Assembly: GCA_013348725.1 (NCBI GenBank)
Contig: CP054689.1
Location: 732,501 to 796,500 of the forward strand
DNA: 64,000 bases
Direction of reading: 5' to 3'
From: Ectothiorhodospiraceae bacterium 2226
GTDB lineage: Bacteria; Pseudomonadota; Gammaproteobacteria; GCA-013348725
This document shows positions 1 through 8,832 of the stretch, in pieces; within the stretch, counting starts at the first letter, position 1, and each line of letters starts with the position of its first letter. The notes beneath the pieces were generated by a model that worked only from the letters and a program-made list of their open reading frames with translations, searched no databases and was not told where the DNA came from. The position numbers and the translations under genes were made by a program.

Positions 1-1152
1 CACCAACGCGAGGTCGTCGCCACGGTGCGCGACAGCTACGAGAGCTACATGAAGCGCCTGGGCATCACCGCGCTGCGCGGCCACGGCCGACTGCTCGACG
101 CGCAGCGCGTCGAACTGAGCGCCGGCGACACCGTGCAGACGATCGAGGGCGCCCATATCATCCTCGCCACCGGCTCCTCGCCCCGCCTACCGAGCTGGAG
201 CGGCGAGGTGCCGGGGCGGGTCCTGACCACCGACACGCTGTTCGACGAGCCGCCGCCGGCAGGCAAGCGCGTGGCGCTGATCGGCAGTGGCGTGATCGGC
301 ACCGAATTCGCCTTCATCCTCACCCTGCTCGGCAAGGAGGTGGTGTGGATCTGCGGCGGCGAGCCGCTCGCGCGCAGCCTGTTCAGCAATCAGGCCCGGC
401 GCACGCTGCGTGAGGCGATGGCCAACTACGACATCGCGCCGCGCACCGGCGCGCGGGTGCAGTCCGCGCGCGTCGGCGACGACGGCGTCGCGCTGACGTT
501 GGAGGACGGCGGCGAAGAGACGGTCGACTGGGTCTGCCTCGGCACGGGACGCGTGCCCCATACCGAGGGCCTGGGGCTTGAGGCAGCGGGCATCGAGACG
601 GACGCCGCCGGCTTCGTGGTACGCAACGCCCACCTGCAGACCGCGGCCGCCAATGTGTATGCCATCGGCGACTGCACCTCCCCGGCGATGACCGCCAATC
701 AGGCGCTCGCCGATGCCACGCTGGCGATCGACAACATCCTCGGCGACACGCCGCGCGCCCAGGACCCCTTGTGGGTGCCGGAGGCGATCTACAGCGCGGT
801 GGAGATGGCCCGCATCGGCATGGACGAGGATACCGCCGAGGACGAGGACCTCGAGCCGGCGGTGGGCTTCGCCGCCTTCGAGACCTCGCCGCGCGCGCTC
901 GGCCAGGGCGACACCGCCGGCTTCGTGCGCCTGCTCGGCGACATGGACAGCGGCGCGCTGCTCGGCGGCGAGATCGTGGGCAGCGAGGCCGCGGAACTGA
1001 TTCACCTGCTCGCCCTGGCGCCCGACCGTGACACCGCATTGCGCTGGCTCGCGCGCGGCGCCTACAACCACCCCACCCGCGCCGAGGAGTTGCTGAACGC
1101 GGCCGAGACCATGGCCAGCAAGTGGGGGCTACGCGACCACATCTTCGGCTAA
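1..1152 (+). CDS. Pyridine nucleotide-disulfide oxidoreductase, 5' end cut by window
   Basis: The frame is open from base 1, so the N-terminus, including the FAD-binding motif and any redox CxxxxC pair, lies outside the window. The visible 383 residues carry an ATGSSP segment (about residue 57), a GSGVIG NAD(P)-binding loop (about 95), a YAIGDCT second FAD contact (about 220) and the C-terminal dimerisation domain. Near residue 357 is NHPTRAEE, matching the His-Pro-Thr...Glu catalytic dyad of class I disulfide reductases such as dihydrolipoyl dehydrogenase. The exact substrate is unclear: lipoamide dehydrogenase, mercuric-reductase-like or soluble transhydrogenase are all possible. No 2-oxoacid dehydrogenase subunits follow it. 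Confidence 0.85.
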   Translation, partial: HQREVVATVRDSYESYMKRLGITALRGHGRLLDAQRVELSAGDTVQTIEGAHIILATGSSPRLPSWSGEVPGRVLTTDTLFDEPPPAGKRVALIGSGVIGTEFAFILTLLGKEVVWICGGEPLARSLFSNQARRTLREAMANYDIAPRTGARVQSARVGDDGVALTLEDGGEETVDWVCLGTGRVPHTEGLGLEAAGIETDAAGFVVRNAHLQTAAANVYAIGDCTSPAMTANQALADATLAIDNILGDTPRAQDPLWVPEAIYSAVEMARIGMDEDTAEDEDLEPAVGFAAFETSPRALGQGDTAGFVRLLGDMDSGALLGGEIVGSEAAELIHLLALAPDRDTALRWLARGAYNHPTRAEELLNAAETMASKWGLRDHIFG

Positions 1153-1230
1153 GTGGAACGGCCCGCGTGTTGCACGGGGCCTCCGGCTCTGCTACACCGC
1201 AAGGGACGCCACAACGACGACGGAGGGTGT

Positions 1231-1494
1231 ATGACCGATGATGTGCTCGAACGTGAGCGCCCCTTGCCGGATGGCACGGGTGCCGACGGCGTGGTGCACT
1301 GGCGGGTGTTTCGCCACCGCGAAGCCGCGCGGGACTACCTGCCGGCCATCCAACTGGGCACGGGCCAGCGCATCGTTGGAGGTTACAGCCGCGACAGCGT
1401 CGGCGCGCTCTGGTGGATCGGCGTGCAGGTGGACAACGTGCACGCCTGGGGCAACTTGAGCGCCATCAACAAGCACGCCAAGACGGACACCTGA
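1231..1494 (+). CDS. Hypothetical protein, 87 aa
   Basis: A small soluble protein beginning MTDDVLERE. The start at 1231 is chosen because a GGAGG stands about 5 bases upstream; the frame is open further upstream but has no comparable ribosome site. The sequence has no signal peptide or membrane segment and contains a Trp-rich central stretch (ALWWIGVQVDNVHAW). It follows the oxidoreductase by 78 bases in the same direction and could be cotranscribed. I recognise no family. Confidence 0.55.
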   Translation: MTDDVLERERPLPDGTGADGVVHWRVFRHREAARDYLPAIQLGTGQRIVGGYSRDSVGALWWIGVQVDNVHAWGNLSAINKHAKTDT

Positions 1495-1572
1495 GGCCCG
1501 CCCCCTTCCGTCGCCTCGCAGGACGCGCCGCGGCGCCTCGCTACGCTGAGTAGCCGCGGCGAGGTTACCGCG

Positions 1573-2082
1573 TCACTCCTCCACCAGTTCGCGCAACGCG
1601 CGAAACAGCTCCCGAAAGGCGCGCGGTGGTTTGTCGGCCTGCTGCTCGGCCTGGATGCTGCGCACCAGTTGGCGCAGGCGTTGCGGGTCGGCCTGCGGGT
1701 ACTTCTCCACCAGGGCCGCCAGAGCCGCATCGCCCTCCGCCAACAGGCGCTCACGCCAGCGCTCGGCCGCATGATGCAGCGCCACCGCGCGCTGGTCGCG
1801 CCCCTGCAAGGCCTCGAGCTGCGCACGAATCGGCGCGGCGTCCAATTCCCGCATCAGACGTCCGATGTACTGAAGCTGGCGCTTGCGTCCGCCCCGCTGT
1901 CGGATGGCGCGCGCCAGGCGCACCGCCTCGTCCAACTCCTCGGGTAGCGTCAGGCCCAGGTACTGGGCTGCCGGCAGCTCCACCAACTCCTCGCCCAGCG
2001 CCTGCAGGGCATGGCTGTCGCGCTTGCGCTGCGATTTGCTGGGCGGGCGCTCGCCCGACGCCCACTCGTCGTGATCGCTCAT
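1573..2082 (-). CDS. darP: DarP/YjgA family ribosome-associated protein
   Basis: This 169-residue basic, helical protein carries the family's N-terminal PPSKSQRKRDSHALQ signature, then an ALGEELVELP segment. The E. coli homologue promotes late 50S subunit maturation at the peptidyl transferase centre. Its length is typical. Its ATG overlaps the TGA of the upstream lpxA as ATGA, so the two are probably translationally coupled. That pairing is unusual, because lpxA normally sits in the lpxD-fabZ-lpxA-lpxB cluster. Confidence 0.9.
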   Translation of the reverse strand: MSDHDEWASGERPPSKSQRKRDSHALQALGEELVELPAAQYLGLTLPEELDEAVRLARAIRQRGGRKRQLQYIGRLMRELDAAPIRAQLEALQGRDQRAVALHHAAERWRERLLAEGDAALAALVEKYPQADPQRLRQLVRSIQAEQQADKPPRAFRELFRALRELVEE

Positions 2083-2855
2083 GTACCCTCCGCGTGGTGG
2101 AAACCGCGCCGGCTGTCCAGAAGGAAGGCGTGCAACTCACGCACCGCCGCCACGTCGCTTTGCGCGAGGCTCGCCAAGGCCGACTCCAGAGGCGTCCCGC
2201 TACGCAGCAACAGGCGGTAGGCCTGTTTCAGGGCGCGGATGTCCTCGGCACCGTAGCCCGCCCGCCGCAGCCCCACCAGGTTGATGCCGCGCGCATGCGC
2301 GGGCACCCCGTCGGTAATGAAGAACGGCAGACAGTCCTGGGTGATCTTGCTGTTACCGCCGATCATGGCGCAGCGGCCCACGCGCGCGAACTGGTGCACC
2401 ATCACGCCGCCCGACAGGAACGCGCGCTCGCCGACCTGCGCGAATCCCGCCAGCGTCGCCCCGTTGGCCATGATCACGCGTGACTCGAGCCGGCAGTCAT
2501 GGGCCACGTGGGCCGTGGCCATCAAGTAGGTATCGTTCGCGATCGTCGTTGCCTCGCCCTCGCGCGTGGCGCGGTGCACGGTGACATACTCGCGCAAGGT
2601 GTTGCGGTCGCCGATGCGCACGAAGCTCGGCCGCTCGGTGAAGCCGAGATCCTGCGGCAGGCCGCCTATGACCGCGTGTTCATGTATGGTGTTACCATCG
2701 CCTATGCGCACGCCGCGCTTGATAACGCAATGCGCCAGCAGGCGGTTGTCGCGGCCGATCTCCACGTCGTCCTCGATGACGACGAAGGGACCGACGGTCG
2801 TGCCCGCGCCAACGCGGGCCGTCTCCGCCACCACGGCGGTGGAGTGAATCTGCAT
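2079..2855 (-). CDS. lpxA: Acyl-[ACP]:UDP-N-acetylglucosamine O-acyltransferase LpxA
   Basis: The 258-residue product would catalyse the first step of lipid A synthesis in the cytoplasm, moving an R-3-hydroxyacyl chain from ACP to UDP-GlcNAc. It has left-handed beta-helix hexapeptide repeats in the first two thirds, the TAHVAHDC segment containing the catalytic His of the family, and the C-terminal helical domain (GLRRAGYGAEDIRALKQAY). The start MQIHSTAVV matches the family; the frame extends 30 codons upstream but that part looks non-coding. No lpxD, fabZ or lpxB lies alongside; the only partner is darP, with a 4-base overlap. It may be a second or relocated copy. Confidence 0.92.
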   Translation of the reverse strand: MQIHSTAVVAETARVGAGTTVGPFVVIEDDVEIGRDNRLLAHCVIKRGVRIGDGNTIHEHAVIGGLPQDLGFTERPSFVRIGDRNTLREYVTVHRATREGEATTIANDTYLMATAHVAHDCRLESRVIMANGATLAGFAQVGERAFLSGGVMVHQFARVGRCAMIGGNSKITQDCLPFFITDGVPAHARGINLVGLRRAGYGAEDIRALKQAYRLLLRSGTPLESALASLAQSDVAAVRELHAFLLDSRRGFHHAEGT

Positions 2856-2963
2856 AGCGCGTACTCTCCCGTGCGCCGAGGAAACTTGGAAGTCCCCGGC
2901 ACGTCTAAAAAAATTAAAGCGCACCCCGCGCAGCCGCGGCACCATCGCGCCTGCTAGGTTTTA

Positions 2964-3011
2964 AAGAAGCTCTGAGAACTCCAGGCTGGAGTTATTCAGA
3001 CCTTCCCTAAG
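2964..3011. repeat. Inverted-repeat element, copy 1 (degenerate)
   Basis: Left arm AAGCTCTGA and right arm TCAGACCTTCCCTAAG flank an inner perfect hairpin (AACTCC/GGAGTT). It belongs to the family also seen at 7656-7803, 32086-32176 and 39809-39858, recognised by terminal GGGAAG(G/C)TCTGA and CTTCCCTAG-like ends. It lies in the 256-base gap between the divergent lpxA and DsrE-like genes. Confidence 0.6.
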
Positions 3012-3111
3012 ATGACGGCGCCGGTGCTGCCGGCGCGGCTCGCCCGTTCAGGGGGTCGAAGTGGTCGGCGAGCGTGTCGCAAGCGTCTCTCAACCGTCCC
3101 AGGAGGAAACC

Positions 3112-3648
3112 ATGACAACGCCAACCACATCGACAACCCGCCTGCCGCTCGCGCCGGCCCGCGCCCTCACCCTGCTGGTCGCATTGCTGATCGCGGCGGC
3201 TTTTCTACTGCCCCGCCCTGCGGCGGCCTTCGGCGAGGGCGAGGCCAAAGTGGTCTACCACGCCGACTTCGCCGACCCGCGCCGCTTCAGCGCGATGCTG
3301 ACCAGCATCAACAACATGGTCACGCACTACAACGACAACCTGATGGACTACGACGTGCGGATCGTGTTCGTGTCGCACGGCATCCGCTTCCTTACCGACA
3401 ACCCGTTGGAGAACACCCCGTTCGCCGAAGACGAGGCGCTGCGCGAGGCGCGCGATAACCTGCGCGGGCGCCTCAGCAGTCTGCGCTCGGTTCACAACGT
3501 GCAGTTCGAGCTGTGCGACATCACGCGCAGCGCCGTGCAACTGGACGAGGGCGACTTCTACGAGGGCGTGGAACTGGTGCCCTCGGGCGTGGTGCGCATC
3601 GCCGAACTGCAGAGCGAGGAAGGCTTCTCGTACCTCAAGATCGAGTAG
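3112..3648 (+). CDS. Secreted DsrE/DsrF-like protein
   Basis: A 178-residue protein with an N-terminal signal peptide (hydrophobic LTLLVALLIAAAFLLP, probable cleavage after AAA at about residue 39), so it is probably periplasmic. The rest fits the DsrE/F-like fold: a VVYHADF first strand, INNMVTHYN helix, DVRIVFVSHG second strand and a late FELCDI strand with the only cysteine. The start at 3112 follows an AGGAGG six bases upstream. DsrE proteins often handle sulfur relay, but no dsr, sox or tus genes are nearby, so sulfur oxidation is not implied. The transcript appears monocistronic, convergent with the Sel1/purT pair. Confidence 0.75.
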   Translation: MTTPTTSTTRLPLAPARALTLLVALLIAAAFLLPRPAAAFGEGEAKVVYHADFADPRRFSAMLTSINNMVTHYNDNLMDYDVRIVFVSHGIRFLTDNPLENTPFAEDEALREARDNLRGRLSSLRSVHNVQFELCDITRSAVQLDEGDFYEGVELVPSGVVRIAELQSEEGFSYLKIE

Positions 3649-3659
3649 CTAGCCGCCCG

Positions 3660-4007
3660 TCAGGGATTGCCCGGCCCGGCGGCTCGCCGCCGGGCCGCCA
3701 GGCGTGCGAGGTGCTCGCGCGCGAAGCGGTCTCCACTGCGTGCCGCCAGATAGTACCAGCGGCCGGCCTCCTCCAACACCGCCGCCCGCTCCCCGGCGCC
3801 TCGTTCCAGATACTCCCCCAGCTCGCGCTGCGCCTGCGGCAACCCCTGCTCGGCCGCCCGGCGCAGCCACATCATGCCCACGGCCTCGTCCCGCTGGATG
3901 CCGCGCCCGCGCAGATAGCGGTTGGCCAGGTGCCGCTGCGCACGCGCCACGCCGGCCTCGGCATCGGCTTGCAACAACGCGAGCTGAGCGGCCTCGTCGC
4001 GCGGCAT
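3660..4007 (-). CDS. Sel1-repeat protein, 115 aa
   Basis: A short helical-repeat protein. At least two Sel1/TPR-like units are visible: GVARAQRHLANRYLRG with DEAVGMMWLRRAAEQG, then LPQAQRELGEYLERG with EAGRWYYLAARSGD. Such repeats act as protein-binding scaffolds. There is no signal peptide, so it is probably cytoplasmic. Its start overlaps the purT stop as TGATG, implying coupled translation. Any functional link to purine synthesis is unknown. Confidence 0.75.
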   Translation of the reverse strand: MPRDEAAQLALLQADAEAGVARAQRHLANRYLRGRGIQRDEAVGMMWLRRAAEQGLPQAQRELGEYLERGAGERAAVLEEAGRWYYLAARSGDRFAREHLARLAARRRAAGPGNP

Positions 4008-5212
4008 CAGGCCTGCGGCCGTACCCGGCTCGCCACCTGCCGGGCGCGCTCCCGCGCCTCGGCCACGTCCTTGCCGCGGGCGAGCGCCACGCCCATGCGC
4101 CGCCGCGTGTAGCTCTCGGGCTTGCCGAACAGGCGCAGATCGCTACCGGGTACCTGCAGCGCCTCGGCCACGCCCTGGTACACCACGCCGGTGGCCTCCA
4201 CGCCGCCGTAGATCACGGCGCTCGCGCCGGGACCGGCCAGTGCCGTATCGACCGGCAAGCCGAGGATGGCGCGCGCGTGCAGCTCGAACTCACTCAGGCG
4301 CTGGGTCGCGAGCGTAACGAGCCCCGTGTCATGCGGCCGCGGACTCACCTCACTGAACCACACGCGGTCACCCCGCACGAACAACTCCACGCCGAAAATA
4401 CCGCGCCCGCCCAGGTTGTCGGTCACCGCCCGCGCGATGCGCCGACTCTCCTCCAGGGCCGCCCCGCTCATGGCCTGGGGTTGCCAGCTCTCGACGTAAT
4501 CGCCCTGTTCCTGGCGGTGGCCGATCGGCGCGCAGAAGTGGGTCTCGATGCCGCCGTCGGCCCCCGCCGCCCGCACCGTGAGCAGCGTGATCTCGAAATC
4601 GAACCCGATCACCTCCTCGACGATCACCCGCGCGCGCTGCACGCGCCCGCCGCTCATCGCGTAATCCCACGCCGCCGCAAGGTCCTCGGGCCCGTCCACC
4701 CGCGACTGACCCTTACCGGAGGAGGACATCACGGGCTTGATGATGCATGGGTAGCCGATGCCCTGCTCGCCCTCCACGGCCGCGAGCAACGCATCCAGAT
4801 CGCCCGCGAAGGCGTAACGGGAAGTGGGCAGGGCCAGTTCCTCGGCGGCGAGGCGGCGGATGCCCTCGCGGTCCATGGTCAGGCGCGCGGCGCGCGCCGT
4901 GGGGATGACCTGCGCGAGCCCGTCGGCCTCGACCTCCAGCAGCGCCTCGGTGGCGATGGCCTCGATCTCCGGCACGACCAGCTGGGGCCGTTCGCGCTCG
5001 ATCAGGGCCCGCAGCGCGGCGGCGTCGGTCATGTCGATCACGTGCGCGCGGTGCGCCACCTGCTGGCCGGGGGCGTCGGCGTAGCGATCCACCGCCACCA
5101 CCTCAACGCCCAGGCGCTGCAGGGCGATGATGACCTCCTTGCCCAGTTCACCGGCCCCCAGGAGCATGACCCGCGTCGCACGCGGGCTGAGGGGCGTTCC
5201 GATCTCCAACAT
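4007..5212 (-). CDS. purT: Formate-dependent phosphoribosylglycinamide formyltransferase PurT
   Basis: The enzyme uses formate and ATP to formylate glycinamide ribonucleotide in purine synthesis, as the folate-independent alternative to PurN. The 401-residue product has the N-terminal GAGELGKEV nucleotide-binding loop, a central ATP-grasp domain ([12 protein letters not shown], then the [17 protein letters not shown] strand), the [10 protein letters not shown] active-site segment and the C-terminal [18 protein letters not shown] region. Length and domain order match the family. It is first in a two-gene unit with the Sel1-repeat gene. Confidence 0.95.
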   Translation of the reverse strand: MLEIGTPLSPRATRVMLLGAGELGKEVIIALQRLGVEVVAVDRYADAPGQQVAHRAHVIDMTDAAALRALIERERPQLVVPEIEAIATEALLEVEADGLAQVIPTARAARLTMDREGIRRLAAEELALPTSRYAFAGDLDALLAAVEGEQGIGYPCIIKPVMSSSGKGQSRVDGPEDLAAAWDYAMSGGRVQRARVIVEEVIGFDFEITLLTVRAAGADGGIETHFCAPIGHRQEQGDYVESWQPQAMSGAALEESRRIARAVTDNLGGRGIFGVELFVRGDRVWFSEVSPRPHDTGLVTLATQRLSEFELHARAILGLPVDTALAGPGASAVIYGGVEATGVVYQGVAEALQVPGSDLRLFGKPESYTRRRMGVALARGKDVAEARERARQVASRVRPQA

Positions 5213-5354
5213 GGCTGTTCCTCGCCGCAGTACTCAGTGGGGCTGTAAGAGGCTGCTCCGTCTCGCACTGCCCAGACCGGGCCGGGCGGCGCGCGGGCCC
5301 GCGTGGCTCCGCCGCGACCGGCCCGCCGGCGGCGATCCTCTCATAGCAAGCTGG

Positions 5355-6716
5355 CTAGCTTGGCATAGCCGGTTGCGGCGAACCAGCGTCCGCCTCGCCC
5401 TCGTGCGCCAGCACCATATCCTTGATGGTTTCCTCCCCCATGGCGACGTCCAGCGCCTCGTCCATCTGGGCCACCACCCCCTCCAGGGGTGCCGGCGGCT
5501 CGGAGCCGATCGTGTGCGGCTCGCCGTCGGCGCGCACGCAGTGCAGCAACTCGCGCACCGTGATGGTGGCGATGTCGCGCACCGGAAGGTAGGTCGGTAT
5601 GCCCTGACGCGGCTGGGTCTCCACCACCAGGCCGTTGCGCACCAGGATATCCACCACGTCCTCGACCGCCTCCGGCGGCACGTAGAGATGGTCGACCAGC
5701 GCGTCCAGGGTCCAAGGGGCGCGGCCGCGATAGTAGTGCAACCCGAGCAGGAACATGATCATCAGCGCGAGGCGTTCCTTGGCGCGGTTGCTGAGCACCG
5801 GCTCGCGCCCGCCCGGGCGCACCAGCCGCGGGTGCTGATAGTAGTAGGACAGCTGCGCGCCGAACAGCAGGATCAGCCAACTCACGTACAGCCAGATCAT
5901 GAAGAAGATGACGATGGCGAAGCCCGAGTAGATGGCCTCGTAGCGCGCCGAGCCGGCAATGAACGAGGCGAAAACCCAGCCCGCGAGTTCCCACAGCAAG
6001 CCCGCGGAGATCGCGCCGACCAGGGCGGCGCGGACGTTCACCCGGGTGTTGGGCAAAAAGGCATACACGAAGGTAAACAGCGCGATGACCACCAGAAACG
6101 GCGTCACCAAACCGAGCACGTAGGCCGTCATGCCCAGCAGGTGGATGTCCAACGCGCGCTCCACGAACACCGTGCCGCGCACCGCGGCGGCCACGCCGAG
6201 CGCGGAAAATACCAGCACCGGACCGACGATGAGCACGCTGAGGTAGTCGGTGAAGCTCTGCGCCAAGGTGCGCGGTCGGCGGATGCGCCAGATGAAGTTG
6301 AATGCCTCCTCCACCTTCTGGATGAGGGTGATGACCGTATAGATCAGGAAGGCCAAGCCGAGCGAGCCCAGCACGCCCACGCGGATGTTATCGACGAAGT
6401 TGACGATGCGCTCGGCGAGCAGCAGCCCCTCGGGACCCAGCGGGGCAAGGAAGTTCTCCAGCACCGGCAGCAACTGCCCGTGCACCCCGAAGGCCATCAG
6501 CACGGAAAAGCTCACCGCCAGCAGCGGCACCAATGCCAGCAGGGTGGTGTAGACCAGGCTCATCGCGCGCAGCGTGAGCTGCCCTTCCATCATCACCTGC
6601 AGGGTGGCGTGGAACAGCCGCGCCTTGCGTACCCAGAAGGCACGCAGCGGCGCGAGTTGTGCGGGCTCCGCGCCCCACACCGCGTTCAGTAACCGTTCCT
6701 GCAGCTTGCTCCACAT
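5355..6716 (-). CDS. BrkB/YihY family inner-membrane protein with C-terminal helical extension
   Basis: The 453-residue protein has about six membrane segments in the first 300 residues, with family signatures ALSLVYTTLLALVPLLAV-like near residue 50 and LPNTRVNVRAALVGA about residue 225. The C-terminal 150 residues are soluble and resemble a winged-helix module (LDALVDHLYVPPEAVEDVVDILVRNGLV). The family was once called ribonuclease BN in error; its true role is unclear. A second, shorter family member lies at 38814-39770. It is separated from the gene upstream by a 14-bp perfect hairpin. Confidence 0.85.
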   Translation of the reverse strand: MWSKLQERLLNAVWGAEPAQLAPLRAFWVRKARLFHATLQVMMEGQLTLRAMSLVYTTLLALVPLLAVSFSVLMAFGVHGQLLPVLENFLAPLGPEGLLLAERIVNFVDNIRVGVLGSLGLAFLIYTVITLIQKVEEAFNFIWRIRRPRTLAQSFTDYLSVLIVGPVLVFSALGVAAAVRGTVFVERALDIHLLGMTAYVLGLVTPFLVVIALFTFVYAFLPNTRVNVRAALVGAISAGLLWELAGWVFASFIAGSARYEAIYSGFAIVIFFMIWLYVSWLILLFGAQLSYYYQHPRLVRPGGREPVLSNRAKERLALMIMFLLGLHYYRGRAPWTLDALVDHLYVPPEAVEDVVDILVRNGLVVETQPRQGIPTYLPVRDIATITVRELLHCVRADGEPHTIGSEPPAPLEGVVAQMDEALDVAMGEETIKDMVLAHEGEADAGSPQPAMPS

Positions 6717-6724
6717 AGACAGAA

Positions 6725-6755
6725 CGAGGGGCGGGCGCTAGGCGCCCGCCCCTCG
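6725..6755 (-). terminator. GC-rich perfect hairpin, possible terminator
   Basis: A 14-bp perfect stem (CGAGGGGCGGGCGC paired with its complement) closes a 3-base TAG loop between the secreted-protein gene 6818-7528 and the BrkB-like gene, both on the minus strand. After the hairpin on the minus strand comes only a weakly T-rich stretch (GTTCTGTCT), so it is a poor canonical intrinsic terminator. It could instead attenuate transcription or protect a 3' end. Confidence 0.5.
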
Positions 6756-6817
6756 GGCGCGCCGCCCGGACGCCGCGCGGGCGGCGCCCAGGGTATCAGC
6801 CGCTCGCATACTCGCCA

Positions 6818-7528
6818 TCAAGGAGCGGGTGCACCGGGGTCCGGGCTCCCGAACACGATCACCTGGTAGTCCTGGGGCAGCGCGAAGGCGTCCTCGGGCA
6901 AAGCCACGTCGGCGCGCACCTCGACCACTTCTTCCTCCAGCTCGCCACCCGGCCCGACGGTACGCAAGGGCATGCCGAGCGCCATCAACTCCACGCTCGG
7001 TTCCATGCGCTCGCAGGGATGGGTGTCCGGGGCTCCCTCGCCTTCCAGCTCGCGCGTGTAGCGCGCAAGGTCGCCGAAGGCCGCCAAGAAGGGCACCAGT
7101 CCCGCCTGCTCGAGCAGCTCGCGCGAGACATAGACCTCCTGGCAGGGCTGACCGTCGGCCTGAAGCACGAAATGCTGGGTGGCAAAGCCCGCAATCTCAG
7201 GCCCCGGGCCCTGCTCCACCGCCTCCACGGTAGGTTCGTCGGCCGGACCGTTAACGCTCTCGGGCGGCGCCTCCTGCAGCATGACGCTCATGTCGAATAC
7301 CGCGCGCTGTTCGTTGTCGACCAGCAGGAAGCGCTTCTCCGAGACATCCAGCAGCACATAACGCCGTCCATCGTCGCTCTCGAAGCGCCCCAGCTCCTGT
7401 TCAACCAGTATCCGTTGCTCCACGCCCTCGGCGTCGCGCAATTCGATCACCGTACCCGCCCACACCGCCGTGGACGACCACAGCAGCGCGGCTCCCCCCA
7501 CGACGCCGCCGATCAGCTTGTTCTTCAT
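6818..7528 (-). CDS. Secreted protein of unknown function, 236 aa
   Basis: The N-terminus MKNKLIGGVVGGAALLWSSTAVWA is a clear signal peptide, cleaved after AWA at about residue 24. The mature protein is beta-rich and acidic. Features such as YVLLDVSEKRFLLVDNEQRAVFDMS recall DUF4412-type periplasmic proteins, but I am not sure. Two cysteines (PCQEV and PCERM) could form a disulfide. The start is set by GGGAGAAG eight bases upstream; the frame stays open for another 150 codons upstream, but that part looks non-coding. Confidence 0.7.
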   Translation of the reverse strand: MKNKLIGGVVGGAALLWSSTAVWAGTVIELRDAEGVEQRILVEQELGRFESDDGRRYVLLDVSEKRFLLVDNEQRAVFDMSVMLQEAPPESVNGPADEPTVEAVEQGPGPEIAGFATQHFVLQADGQPCQEVYVSRELLEQAGLVPFLAAFGDLARYTRELEGEGAPDTHPCERMEPSVELMALGMPLRTVGPGGELEEEVVEVRADVALPEDAFALPQDYQVIVFGSPDPGAPAP

Positions 7529-7655
7529 CACTGCTTCTCCCTGTGAATTGGGCCGCGGCCTCGCTGCCGCAGCCGAATGCCCGCCGCCCCTGGGTGTCGG
7601 GCCTGCGCGCCGCGCGTCGGCCGCGCCCGGCGGCCGGTTTCTACTGCCTCCGGAT

Positions 7656-7803
7656 GGTCTGGATAAATCCGTCCCGGACCTTTCAGCCCACGCAAGGCGA
7701 AAAGTGCCGTTTCGCCCTGCTACGTGGTCAACGGCGTGGCCGGTGATCACGACGGTACTTCCCTGCGCCGCGGGACGCTCTGAATGACGTAGCGCTTCCT
7801 TAA
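7656..7803. repeat. Inverted-repeat element, copy 2 (diverged, composite)
   Basis: The left part holds GGTCTGGATAAATCC facing CCGGACCTTTC. The right part holds TCCCTGCGCCGCGGGA (7760-7775), identical to 16 bases of copy 3 (32134-32149), followed by a CTCTGAAT...GCGCTTCCTTA end that matches copy 3 at 19 of 27 positions. The terminal TTA is the TAA stop codon of the minus-strand M48 gene. A 7-bp hairpin (GGCGAAA/TTTCGCC) lies between the two parts. The whole 271-base gap 7529-7799 shows nothing else I can name. Confidence 0.6.
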
Positions 7804-8615
7804 GACGGGCGCTCGCAGTTGGGCTGGCGCCCCGCTGCGACCGCCTTCTCATAATCGCCCATGACCGTCTCCGCGCGTTTGGCCAGTGCTTCGATACGGT
7901 CCTTGGTGGGCGGATGGGTAGACAGGAAACGCGGCGGCTCGTCGCCGCCCTCGCGCGCCATGTTGTGCCACAGATCAACGCTCTGGCGAGGGTCGAAGCC
8001 GGCGCTCGCCATCAGGTCCAGGCCCACGGCGTCCGCCTCCAGCTCCTGCGCACGACTGAAGGGCAGCAAGATGCCGACCTGCGCCCCCACGCCGAGCGCA
8101 GCCAGCAACAGCTGCTGCGTCTGCGGCGAACGGTCGCTCGCGAGTACCGCCACCAGTGCAAGCCCCTGCTCGGCGGCGAACTGCTGCGACACCCGCTCGT
8201 TGCCGTGGCGGGCCAGTACGTGTGCCACCTCGTGCCCCACCACCGCGGCCAGCTGATGCTGGTTCTCCGCGGCGCGCAGCAGGCCGGTGTTGACCCCGAT
8301 TTCGCCGCCGGGCAGCGCGAAGGCGTTCACGGTGTCGTCTTGAAACACCTTGACCTGCCACTCACCGGCGGGGGGCTTTACATCGGCAGTGATGGCATCC
8401 GCCACACACTGCACGTAACGGTTAACGCCCTCGTCGGTCGACTCCGGCACCTGGTCCTGGATCTGCTGAAAGGCGTGCACACTCATCTCCGCGAGCTGCG
8501 CATCCGGGAACAGGGTCAGCTGCTGCCGCCCCAACGGCGAGGTGGTACAGGCCACCACCGCCGCCACCGCCAGGGCCGCCGCCCCCGCCATCACGCTACG
8601 TTTCATCCAACGCAT
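7800..8615 (-). CDS. M48-family zinc metalloprotease, lipoprotein
   Basis: The 271-residue protein has a lipoprotein signal (MAGAAALAVAAVVAC, lipobox VVAC, Cys23), followed by an M48 peptidase domain with the HEVAH zinc-binding and catalytic motif at residues 128-132 and the third ligand region ELEADAVGLDLM. This matches the Ste24/BepA/LoiP type, which degrade or mature outer-membrane proteins in the periplasm. The start at 8615 was chosen for its signal peptide and the GGAG upstream; the frame runs 57 codons further with no supporting features. Its TAA stop lies inside the end of a repeat element. Confidence 0.88.
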   Translation of the reverse strand: MRWMKRSVMAGAAALAVAAVVACTTSPLGRQQLTLFPDAQLAEMSVHAFQQIQDQVPESTDEGVNRYVQCVADAITADVKPPAGEWQVKVFQDDTVNAFALPGGEIGVNTGLLRAAENQHQLAAVVGHEVAHVLARHGNERVSQQFAAEQGLALVAVLASDRSPQTQQLLLAALGVGAQVGILLPFSRAQELEADAVGLDLMASAGFDPRQSVDLWHNMAREGGDEPPRFLSTHPPTKDRIEALAKRAETVMGDYEKAVAAGRQPNCERPS

Positions 8616-8832
8616 GTCCCGCTCCAACGAGCCGCCTACCATAGTCTTGCAAAGCATACACCTAGGCGGCCAAGTTGACCTCCTGGCGCGGGCGCTCGCT
8701 TGCAACGACGCGAGAAAGCCGGTACACATGCCTATGCGCAAGCTGCCATTGCGGCCGGACCCACGGGTTCCCCGTCCCCGGCGCATCCAGAAGGCAGCGG
8801 CCGATGTCTCTCACGGAGGATGACCCAAGGAT

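Noticed and set aside
3112-3648. DsrE-like protein as evidence of sulfur oxidation
   Set aside because: DsrE-fold proteins are widespread and no dsr/sox/tus genes are adjacent.
3704-5248. A 514-codon plus-strand open frame over purT
   Set aside because: Antisense shadow with Arg/His/Pro-rich composition; purT on the minus strand is complete and recognisable.
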